NCBI GenBank assembly: GCA_947384055.1
Contig: CANDFO010000005.1
Location: 1-59,992 of the forward strand
Origin: an uncultured Flavonifractor sp.
GTDB lineage: Bacteria; Bacillota; Clostridia; Oscillospirales; Oscillospiraceae
Direction of reading: 5' to 3'
DNA length: 59,992 nucleotides
The translations under genes and the position numbers were made by a program. A model generated the notes under the pieces. That model did no database searches. It saw only the letters and a list, made by a program, of their open reading frames with translations, and was not told where the DNA came from. Each line of letters opens with the position of its first letter. Position 1 is the stretch's first letter. Of the stretch, positions 49,801 to 56,908 are shown in pieces.

Positions 49801-50892
49801 TCAGAACAACTCCAAAAATTTTTCCCAGAATCCCTCGCCCGCCGCCCGGTCGTCCCGGACAGAGGCGCCATAGACAAGAGCCGTTCCGCCCACAGGCTGG
49901 TCCCCCAGATAAAAAATCAGCCGGCCGGCCTCCTCTCCCCGCTGTACAGGGGCCTGCACACAGTCCGGCAGAACAATCTCCGCCCGGAGCTTCTCCCCTT
50001 CCTTCAGCGGGTAGTATACGTCACCGGCGGTACACACCGGCACAAAGCGGCTGAGGCTCCCGGACAGGGGCACCCGGCGGACCTCCCGTCCGGCCAGAGC
50101 CAGCACATTCCGGGTGTAGGTATGAAAGCCGTAGTCAAACAGCGCCGCATGGTCCTTCCAGTCGTCCGGGTCATTGAGGGTAACGGCAATCAGCCGCTGT
50201 CCCTCCCGCTCCGCGCAGGAGACCAGGGTACGCCCGGCTTTTTCGGTGTATCCGGTTTTCATGCCCACGCAGCCCTCGTACCGCCAGAGGAGCTTATTAT
50301 GGTTGGTAAAGCTCCGCCCCGCAATCGCTTTGGTTCTGGTCCCCACAATGCGGGCCAGCTCCTCCCGCTCCATACACGCGCAGGCCAGCTTTGCCATGTC
50401 TGCGGCGGTGGAATAGTGCCCCGGGTCGTTGAGGCCGTTGGGGTTGGCAAAATGGGTGTCCTCCATGCCCAACTCCTCCGCCCGGCGGTTCATCTGCGCC
50501 ACAAACGCCTCCACATCTCCGGCACAGTGTCCCGCCACCGCCAGAGCCGCGTCGTTGCCCGAGGCCAGCAGCAGGCCGTACAGCAGGGCCTCCAGCGTCA
50601 CCTGCTCCCCCGCCCGCAGATACATGGAGGAGCCCTCCGCACCGGTCCACTCCGGGCGGATTGTCACCACCTCAGACAGGTCCGGACAGGTCTCCACCGC
50701 CACCAGTGCGGTCATCAGCTTGGTAATGCTGGCAATCAGCCGCCGCTCTCCGGCGTTTTGGGCATAGAGCACCCGCCCGGTCTCCCCATCCACCAAAATA
50801 GCGGAGGAGGCCGAGGTGCTCACCGCCTCCGCCTCGGGCGCGCAGGCCAGTACTGCCAGCAGGACCAGCAGAGCCGCCGTTATCCGCTTCAA
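49801..50892 (-). CDS. D-alanyl-D-alanine carboxypeptidase (DacF/PBP5 type)
   Basis: A 363-residue serine peptidase with a signal peptide (MKRITAALLVLLAVLACAPEAEA). Catalytic motifs: SITK near residue 55 (nucleophile Ser), SGN in LLASGNDAAL near 112, and KTG in GMKTGYTEKAGRTL near 214. A C-terminal beta domain follows. Next to gerW and in this lineage it may be the sporulation DacF, a cortex-modifying enzyme, but a vegetative DacA is possible. Confidence 0.92.
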   Translation of the reverse strand: MKRITAALLVLLAVLACAPEAEAVSTSASSAILVDGETGRVLYAQNAGERRLIASITKLMTALVAVETCPDLSEVVTIRPEWTGAEGSSMYLRAGEQVTLEALLYGLLLASGNDAALAVAGHCAGDVEAFVAQMNRRAEELGMEDTHFANPNGLNDPGHYSTAADMAKLACACMEREELARIVGTRTKAIAGRSFTNHNKLLWRYEGCVGMKTGYTEKAGRTLVSCAEREGQRLIAVTLNDPDDWKDHAALFDYGFHTYTRNVLALAGREVRRVPLSGSLSRFVPVCTAGDVYYPLKEGEKLRAEIVLPDCVQAPVQRGEEAGRLIFYLGDQPVGGTALVYGASVRDDRAAGEGFWEKFLELF

Positions 50893-50934
50893 CAGGCATC
50901 ACCTCAACCACAGAAGATGATGCTAGTATGGTTG

Positions 50935-51339
50935 TTACAACGCCTCTTTATCCTTCCCCTGCTGCTTTTCGATAATGCCCGTCACCTTGTCCAGCACATC
51001 GGGCACCATGTCCACCACCCGGTCCACCGCGCTGCCGGGATGGGGCGCCACCGGAAGCAGGCGCACAGTGGCGTCCTTTACAATGAGGAAGGCCACCGGG
51101 GACAGGCTCATGCCCGCACCGCTGCCGCCGCCGAAGGAATTGTCGCCCTCCGGCTTCTGATTTTTGGAGGCAAAATCACTGCCGCCAGAGGCAAAGCCCA
51201 CCGTCAGCCGGGAGATGGGAATAATCGTAACCCCGTCCGCCTCAATGGGCTGGCCGATAATGGTGTTTACGTCCGCGATCTCGCGGATCTTCTGCATGGT
51301 GGTGGCCATCAGGTCGCCGATAGGATGCTGCTTTTCCAT
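50935..51339 (-). CDS. gerW: GerW (YtfJ) family sporulation protein
   Basis: A 134-residue protein with MATTMQKIREIADVNTIIGQP, ADGVTIIPISRLTVGFASGG (near 37) and the glycine-rich GGGSGAGMSLSPVAFLIV, diagnostic of GerW/YtfJ. It is a forespore protein linked to L-alanine germination in Bacillus. It sits between DUF2953 and the carboxypeptidase gene. Confidence 0.94.
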   Translation of the reverse strand: MEKQHPIGDLMATTMQKIREIADVNTIIGQPIEADGVTIIPISRLTVGFASGGSDFASKNQKPEGDNSFGGGSGAGMSLSPVAFLIVKDATVRLLPVAPHPGSAVDRVVDMVPDVLDKVTGIIEKQQGKDKEAL

Positions 51340-51342
51340 AGA

Positions 51343-51996
51343 TTAAACCGCCTCTTTCTGTGAATTTTGCGCAGCCGGCCGGACCCGCTGCCCGGCCCGG
51401 GCCGCCGCCCGGTGCGCCCGGAGGATCCCCAGGGCCCGAAATGCCAGATGAATTCCCAGGCTCACGGCCTGCCCGATGGTCAGCGTGGCCGCCGCCTGGA
51501 GCCAGACCGCAGGGGCCTGGGCCTCAAAGTCCACGGCGGTGCGCAGCCGCCAGTCCTTTACCTCAAAATTCTGCTCCACCAGCGGCCAGAGGGTCCCCAA
51601 AACCGCGTTGGCCCCGCCAAAGCTCATGGCCGCCAGCGCCGGGTCCGGCGCGGCCATGGTCAAATCCATAAAAAACGTGTCAATGCGGATTGTGCGTTTC
51701 ACCCGGCCCGCCGCATCCGCCGCCAAAGGCAGAAACTCCTTTACCAGAGTCAGAGCGCCGCCCCGTCTGGGCTCCTGCGCTTTGGGTTCGGCAGCTTTCT
51801 TCTTCCGTCTGGGCTCCTGCCCCTTCCCGGCCCGCTTTTCCCGGGGCTTTCCCGGAAATACCGCAAACCGGAAGGGACCCAGCTTTACCTTTACCGCAAG
51901 TCCGTGACTGTCAAATTCCACCAGCGCCCCCAGGCGCACCAGAGAGAGCAGAAAAAGCGCCAGCACCAGAATTACGGCTATCTTTAGGGCTGTCAC
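51343..51996 (-). CDS. DUF2953 (YtfI-like) protein
   Basis: A 217-residue protein with one N-terminal membrane segment (IAVILVLALFLLSLVRLGAL), a basic linker (KPREKRAGKGQEPRRKKKA) and the DUF2953 region (RIDTFFMDLTMAAPDPALAA...VLGTLWPLVEQNF...WRLRTAVDFEA). DUF2953 precedes gerW in many spore formers, as here, three bases apart. Function unknown. Confidence 0.85.
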   Translation of the reverse strand: MTALKIAVILVLALFLLSLVRLGALVEFDSHGLAVKVKLGPFRFAVFPGKPREKRAGKGQEPRRKKKAAEPKAQEPRRGGALTLVKEFLPLAADAAGRVKRTIRIDTFFMDLTMAAPDPALAAMSFGGANAVLGTLWPLVEQNFEVKDWRLRTAVDFEAQAPAVWLQAAATLTIGQAVSLGIHLAFRALGILRAHRAAARAGQRVRPAAQNSQKEAV

Positions 51997-52002
51997 CGTC
52001 TG

Positions 52003-52662
52003 TCACTCCTCCCCTGCCGTCTCCGTCCGGGCCAGAGCCTGGGCAGACGCGGCAATCTCTTCATCATCAGCGGCCGTCTCCGCCAGCTCCCCCGCCTGCA
52101 GGCGCTCTACCGCCGCCTGCATCTCCAGCGTGAGCTGTCCGTCCTCCGGGCTGGCGCTGGGCAGCTCCGGCAGCTCCTCCAGGCTGGACAGACCAAAGGA
52201 CCGCAGGAAATTCTGGGTGGTGCGGTACTGAATGGGACGCCCTGGCACTGCCAGACGGCCGCACTCTTCAATCAGTTCCCGCTCCAGCAGCAGACTGACG
52301 GTATAGGAGCTGTCCACCCCCCGGAGCTGGTCCACATAGGCCCGGGTAGCGGGCTGGTAATAGGCGATAATGGCCAGCACCTCCAGGGCCGGCTGGCTGA
52401 GACGGGCAGGCCTGCGGCTCTCGAAGGCCCGGCGGATGATGTGCGCATACTCCGGCGCGGAGCAGAGCTGATAGCTGCTGTCCATACGCACCAGCCGCAG
52501 GCCCCGGCGCTCATAGCTGTAGTAATCGGCCAGCCGCTGGCAGACTGCGTCCGCGGTAGAGCGGTCGATCTCCAGAGCCAGGCAGATACGCTCCACCCCC
52601 ACTGGCTCCCCGGCGGCGAAGAGGAGGCCTTCAATAGCCGACTCAATCTCCCTTAATTCCAT
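52003..52662 (-). CDS. scpB: Segregation and condensation protein ScpB
   Basis: A 219-residue kleisin partner of SMC-ScpA. Winged-helix domains: IESAIEGLLFAAGEPVGVERI near residue 5 and RLSQPALEVLAIIAYYQPATRAYVDQLRGVDSSYTV near 88 (shown in part). It starts three bases after scpA. The C-terminal tail (about 170-219) is acidic. Confidence 0.96.
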   Translation of the reverse strand: MELREIESAIEGLLFAAGEPVGVERICLALEIDRSTADAVCQRLADYYSYERRGLRLVRMDSSYQLCSAPEYAHIIRRAFESRRPARLSQPALEVLAIIAYYQPATRAYVDQLRGVDSSYTVSLLLERELIEECGRLAVPGRPIQYRTTQNFLRSFGLSSLEELPELPSASPEDGQLTLEMQAAVERLQAGELAETAADDEEIAASAQALARTETAGEE

Positions 52663-52665
52663 TCT

Positions 52666-53487
52666 CTACCCCCCATCCGCTCCGTCATAGCTGTCGGTGG
52701 AGAAAGCTGGCTCTCCCGTCTCTCTAGTGTAGGCGACCGTGCAGTCGCTGCCGCTCCCCGCCAGAAGAAGCCGCCGGGCCCGGCACAGCTCCAGCACAGC
52801 AAGGAAGGTGGCCACAATCTCCGAGCGGCTGCGGTTGCCCCGGAACAGCGCCCGAAACCGGGTGACGCCAAAATTCAGCAGCCGTTGTAAAATCTCACCG
52901 GCCTTGTCCGCCACCGGGTAGGGCTCCCGCCCCACAATGCCCTCAAACACCGACGCCGGGGGCGGCAGTCTGTGGTCCGCCCGCTCCAGCACCGCCGCCA
53001 TAGCCCGCACCAGGTCCTCTTTTTTGTGGACATAGCGGCAGCTCTTCTGCATGGGCGCGAGCTCCGGCCCCTTGGTCAGGTAATCCCGCCCAATTCCATA
53101 GCGGTCCGAGAGCTGAGGCACAACCGCCTTGATTCTGGAGAAATTTTCATGCCGCTGATGCTCCTCCAGGGAGGCAATCAGCTGTTCCATCTCGGACAGC
53201 CCCTCCTCATCCCGGATGGAGAGGAGCATCCGGGTCTTGATGTACACCAGATGGGCCGCCATGGTGACAAACTCGCTGGCAACCTCCAGGTCCAGCTCCT
53301 TTCGCTGGTCGATCCAGGCCAGGTACTGGTCCAGGATCAGGGATATCTGGATGTCTTTTATCTCCATTTTATTCTTGCTCAGCAGATGGAGAATCAGATC
53401 CAGAGGGCCGTTAAAGTCCTCCATATCCTCATCCCGTGCCTTGACCACCTTTTCCAGGTGAAAAATGGGCGTCTCGATGGGGCTCAC
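52666..53487 (-). CDS. scpA: Segregation and condensation protein ScpA
   Basis: A 273-residue kleisin bridging SMC heads. DFNGPLDLILHLLSKNKMEI near residue 24, ILDQYLAWIDQRKEL, and SEFVTMAAHLVYIKTRMLLS near 70 are diagnostic; the winged helix near 200 has LFRGNRSRSEIVATFLAVLELC. The start is probably GTG 53487, adjacent to the stop of the M50 gene, with no independent ribosome site, so translation coupling is expected. A later ATG (at MEDFNG) is an alternative. Confidence 0.95.
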   Translation of the reverse strand: MSPIETPIFHLEKVVKARDEDMEDFNGPLDLILHLLSKNKMEIKDIQISLILDQYLAWIDQRKELDLEVASEFVTMAAHLVYIKTRMLLSIRDEEGLSEMEQLIASLEEHQRHENFSRIKAVVPQLSDRYGIGRDYLTKGPELAPMQKSCRYVHKKEDLVRAMAAVLERADHRLPPPASVFEGIVGREPYPVADKAGEILQRLLNFGVTRFRALFRGNRSRSEIVATFLAVLELCRARRLLLAGSGSDCTVAYTRETGEPAFSTDSYDGADGG

Positions 53488-53488
53488 C

Positions 53489-54199
53489 TCAAAACAGACT
53501 TAAAATAGCGGACACGTCCTGCACCGCCAGCAGCCAGTCCAGAGGCATTCCGGCGGCGAAGCAGAAGCCCTGGAGCACATGGAGCATCAAAAAAGACAGG
53601 GGCCGCTGGAACACTCCCAAAAAGGTCAGCAGGATCAGCGCGCCCATTACGTATTTCTCATAGCGCAGAATGGTGAAGTAGGCCTTGTCCGGCAGCAGGG
53701 CGTAGAGCACCTTGGAGCCATCCAGAGGGGAAATGGGAATCATGTTGAACAGCCCCAGCCCCACGCTGAGCAGAGCCATGTTGGAGCAGAAACACAAAAC
53801 CACCAGAGTGATACGGTTGAAGGGGGCCAGATGCCACACCAGAGAAGAGACTCCCACCGCCAGAAACGCCAGTATAAAATTGGAGGCCGGCCCCGCCAGG
53901 GCGGTCAGGGCCATGCCCTGGCGGGGCCGCTTGAAATAGCGGGCGTCCACCGGTACCGGCTTGGCCCAGCCTACCTTCACCACCAGCAGCATCACCAGCC
54001 CCACCAAATCCAGGTGCCGGATGGGATTGAGGCTCAAACGCCCGGCGTTTTTTGCCGTCGGGTCCCCCAGGCGATAGGCCGCCAGACCGTGGGACAGCTC
54101 ATGAACCGTAATACACAGCAGCGCCGAGGCCGCGCTGACCAGCAGCGTCAGAAGCCCCCACCAGTCCATATTGCGCAAAAAATCCGTCACAGAGCCCAT
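53489..54199 (-). CDS. Site-2 protease family (M50) membrane protease
   Basis: A 236-residue polytopic protease. HEXXH appears as TVHELSHGLAAYRLGD near residue 33; the third ligand Asp is in MIPISPLDGSKVLYALLP near 155. Five or so membrane segments. The M50-scpA-scpB arrangement is common in Clostridia. Substrate unknown; intramembrane proteolysis of a regulator is a family expectation. Confidence 0.93.
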   Translation of the reverse strand: MGSVTDFLRNMDWWGLLTLLVSAASALLCITVHELSHGLAAYRLGDPTAKNAGRLSLNPIRHLDLVGLVMLLVVKVGWAKPVPVDARYFKRPRQGMALTALAGPASNFILAFLAVGVSSLVWHLAPFNRITLVVLCFCSNMALLSVGLGLFNMIPISPLDGSKVLYALLPDKAYFTILRYEKYVMGALILLTFLGVFQRPLSFLMLHVLQGFCFAAGMPLDWLLAVQDVSAILSLF

Positions 54200-54201
54200 A
54201 C

Positions 54202-54900
54202 TCAGGCCTCCAATACCAGTTTTTTGCGGATGGCCTCCAGCTCTCCCTCCGCCAGGCCCAGCCAGCGCAGGTACTCCAGTACAGAGCCGTGGGCCTCCTC
54301 CAGGCGGCTCAGGCAGTCCTCCAGATACTCCACCTTGGAGCGGCCCATAAACGGGGCCGACTCCGGGCGGAGCTCACGGATTTTTCGGACCATCTCCTGT
54401 ATGTAGAGCTCCGTGCACTGGTAGTCCGCCAAAATATCCGCCCGGCTCACGCCCGCCAGGGTCAACAGCAGAGCCGCGGTGCAGCCGGTGCGGTCCTTCC
54501 CCGCCGTGCAGTGAAACAAAACCCCGCCGGGGGCGTGCGCCACCGCCCGCAGCACCTGGGCGGGAGCTTCCCGCCGCTCCAGCATCTCAAAGTAGCTTCT
54601 GCCCACATCTTTCTCCAGATTGGGCAGTCGCTCGCCGCCCACCAGCGGGATGTGGTGATAGAAAAATCCCCGCTCCGCGGCCAGCTGGTCTGGGCAGCGC
54701 TCCAGCTCCCCTGCGCTGCGCAGGTCAATGTCCGTGGTGATCTCCCGGTCCAGCAGCCATTGGAGGTCCGCCGGGCTCAGCCCCGCCGGGTTGTCCCCTC
54801 TTAACATCCTCCCCCAGACCGTACAGCCTCCGCCCGGGAGGGGATACCCCCCCAAATCACGCAAATTCAGCATCTTCCCCAGTGGTATCCGGCGCAGCAT
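54202..54900 (-). CDS. Tyrosine-protein phosphatase (Y_phosphatase3 family)
   Basis: A 232-residue protein. The CX5R signature is HCTAGKDRTGCTAALLLTLAG near residue 130 in the form CTAGKDR; N-terminal LNLRDLGGYPLPGGGCTVWGRMLRGDNPA is typical of PTP/phosphoinositide phosphatases of this family. It may act on phosphotyrosine or phosphoinositides. It is the first gene of the long scp-gerW-dacF run and has its own promoter. Confidence 0.9.
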   Translation of the reverse strand: MLRRIPLGKMLNLRDLGGYPLPGGGCTVWGRMLRGDNPAGLSPADLQWLLDREITTDIDLRSAGELERCPDQLAAERGFFYHHIPLVGGERLPNLEKDVGRSYFEMLERREAPAQVLRAVAHAPGGVLFHCTAGKDRTGCTAALLLTLAGVSRADILADYQCTELYIQEMVRKIRELRPESAPFMGRSKVEYLEDCLSRLEEAHGSVLEYLRWLGLAEGELEAIRKKLVLEA

Positions 54901-54938
54901 GGCTCGTTCACTCCTAAAATACGGTCTATATCTTTATT

Positions 54939-54967
54939 ATTATAGCAAAGCCCGGTAGAAAAAACAA
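54939..54967 (-). promoter_or_regulatory. Sigma-A promoter of the phosphatase-scp operon
   Basis: -35 TTGTTT, 17-base spacer, -10 TATAAT; the TAGGAGTGA ribosome site and ATG follow after a leader of about 30 nt. Confidence 0.75.
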
Positions 54968-55000
54968 GCAGATTGCCGGACCTTCTTGGGGGCGGAGCGG

Positions 55001-55486
55001 TTATTTCTCCATTTTGACCTCCCTCCGGTGGCCCAAATGGATTCCGATATGTCCCACCCCCAGCAGCAGAGCCGACGCCAGCAGCAGGGGATTTTTTCCG
55101 TAGACGGCCAGCAGCAGAAACGCCAGCACCGGCAGGACCGCCCCCGCCACCGGTATCCCCAGCAGGCTGCCATAGAAATCCTCCATGGTCTGCCCGCTGC
55201 AGAAGTAATGAACCCAGAACAGCTCATAGAGGACCATCAGCACCCCTGCACCCAGCAGCCACAGCGACCAGAGATCTGGCGGCCTGACGTTAAAATCGGA
55301 GAAAATCAGGGAGAACCCCGTCGTCAGCACCTCCCCTGCCCGCTCCAGAGCCTGGAGCAGCTTGTTTTCCCTGCCCACATACTGCTCATACCCCCGGGGC
55401 CTGTGTCTGGTCCAGATGATATTGGGTATAAACAGAAGCGCCAGCATCAGAGCGCCCACATAGGAAAACCCCAGTTTCACGGCCAT
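55001..55486 (-). CDS. Uncharacterised integral membrane protein
   Basis: A 161-residue protein with four hydrophobic segments (FSYVGALMLALLFIPNIIW, LWSLWLLGAGVLMVLYELFW, IPVAGAVLPVLAFLLLAVYG, LLLASALLLGVGHIGIHL) and the motif PNIIWTRHRPRGYEQYVGRENK between them. Not recognised as a named family. Start near 55486, with GGGAGGGG just before. It follows the FAH-fold gene by 59 bases and is the last gene of this region. Confidence 0.75.
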   Translation of the reverse strand: MAVKLGFSYVGALMLALLFIPNIIWTRHRPRGYEQYVGRENKLLQALERAGEVLTTGFSLIFSDFNVRPPDLWSLWLLGAGVLMVLYELFWVHYFCSGQTMEDFYGSLLGIPVAGAVLPVLAFLLLAVYGKNPLLLASALLLGVGHIGIHLGHRREVKMEK

Positions 55487-55545
55487 CCCCTCCCACAGGA
55501 AGCTGGCGCACAGCGCGTTCCAAAACACGCTGTGCGCCGGAGTTT

Positions 55546-56301
55546 TCACTGAATATGGCTGCGCAGAATACCGATCTCCTGGATCTCCACCTCCACGGTA
55601 TCCCCCGCTTTCATGGGACCTACCCCCGCGGGGGTTCCGGTGGACACCACATCGCCGGGCTCCAAAGTCATAGAGGCGGTGATAAAGGCCAACAGCTCCG
55701 GCACACGGGTCATGAACTGGCTGGTACGGCCCGCCTGAACCACCACGCCGTTGAGCCGGGTCTCTATGGCCAGATCCGCCGGGTCCGCCTCGTCGGTCAG
55801 CACCGGGCCCATTGGGGCAAAGCCGTCCATGCTCTTGCCGCGGGTCCACTGACCGTCTCCCTTTTGAATATCGCGGGCGGTAACATCGTTGAGGCAGGTG
55901 TAGCCCAGAATATATTTGTCGTACTCCTCCGGCCGCACGTTTTTCGCCCGGCGCTTGATTACAAAGGCCAGCTCGCCCTCATAGTCCAGACGCTTCACAA
56001 ACCCCGGCGCGCAGATCCCGCCCTCCGGATGGTTGACGGCGTTGGCCCCCTTCATAAACAGCATAGGCCGCTCAGGGACGCCCTCCCCCATCTCCATCGC
56101 GTGCTCGTAATAGTTTTTTCCCACACAGACCAGCTTAGGATGCTCCCCGCAGGGGGCCAGCAGGCGGCAGGCCTCCAGAGGCAGGGTCTCTCCGTCATAG
56201 CACACGCCCTGAAAAGGCTCCCCCGCCAGGGTGCGCACCAGTTCTCCCTTGAGCACACCCCAGACAGGTTTTCCATCCCGCAGCAGTTTTACGTATCTCA
56301 T
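55546..56301 (-). CDS. Fumarylacetoacetate hydrolase-fold protein
   Basis: A 251-residue FAH-family enzyme. It shows CVGKNYYEHAMEMGE near residue 58, the metal ligands in LDYEGELAFVIKRRAKNV (ExE, near 110) and the distal Asp in the region following GYTCLNDVTARDIQKGDGQW near 150, plus STGTPAGVGPMKAGDTVEVE near 220. Likely a 2-keto-acid or acylpyruvate hydrolase/decarboxylase. Its start overlaps engB by four bases, with no pathway partner nearby. Confidence 0.9.
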   Translation of the reverse strand: MRYVKLLRDGKPVWGVLKGELVRTLAGEPFQGVCYDGETLPLEACRLLAPCGEHPKLVCVGKNYYEHAMEMGEGVPERPMLFMKGANAVNHPEGGICAPGFVKRLDYEGELAFVIKRRAKNVRPEEYDKYILGYTCLNDVTARDIQKGDGQWTRGKSMDGFAPMGPVLTDEADPADLAIETRLNGVVVQAGRTSQFMTRVPELLAFITASMTLEPGDVVSTGTPAGVGPMKAGDTVEVEIQEIGILRSHIQ

Positions 56302-56903
56302 GTCGTTTCCTCCGCATGGCTCAAAATCAGCTCCAGAAGCTCCTGCCTCCCGTCGCCCTTTTCTGCGGAAAAGGGAATGAGCTTTACACTGTTATCCAGC
56401 TCCAGGGTCTCTCGGATACGGGCCAGATTGGGCGCCACATCGCTCTTCCTCAGCTTATCCAGCTTGTTGGCCGCCACCGCAAAGGGCCGGCCGCTCTCCC
56501 GAAACCACTGCGCCATGGTGCAGTCGTCCGCCGTGGGCTTGTGCCGGGCGTCTACAATCATGATACCCAGCGTCATCAGTCCGTTGTCCGCAAACCATGT
56601 CTCCATCAGCCGGCCCCAGCGCTCTTTTTCCGCTTTGGAAACCTTGGCGTAGCCGTAGCCGGGCAGGTCCACCAGGTAAAACCGGCTGTCGATTAAAAAA
56701 TAGTTGATATGGGTGGTCTTTCCCGGCGCGGCGCCCACCCGCGCAAAGTTTTTGCGGCTGAGCAGGCGGTTAATCACCGAGGATTTTCCCACATTGGAGC
56801 GGCCCGCAAAAGCCACCTGGGGCAGTCCGTCCCGGGGAAAGTCCGCGGCCTTGGCCGCCGAACGCACAAACTCCGCCTTTTGCAAGTTGACGTTCACAAC
56901 CAT
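56298..56903 (-). CDS. engB: Ribosome biogenesis GTPase EngB (YsxC)
   Basis: A 201-residue GTPase for 50S assembly: G1 AGRSNVGKSSVINRL near residue 32, G2 GKTTHINYF, G3 VDLPGYGYAK near 75 and G4 ANKLDKLRKSD near 140. It starts five bases after the lon stop, the lon-engB (lonA-ysxC) order seen across Firmicutes. Confidence 0.97.
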   Translation of the reverse strand: MVVNVNLQKAEFVRSAAKAADFPRDGLPQVAFAGRSNVGKSSVINRLLSRKNFARVGAAPGKTTHINYFLIDSRFYLVDLPGYGYAKVSKAEKERWGRLMETWFADNGLMTLGIMIVDARHKPTADDCTMAQWFRESGRPFAVAANKLDKLRKSDVAPNLARIRETLELDNSVKLIPFSAEKGDGRQELLELILSHAEETT

Positions 56904-56908
56904 CCCCC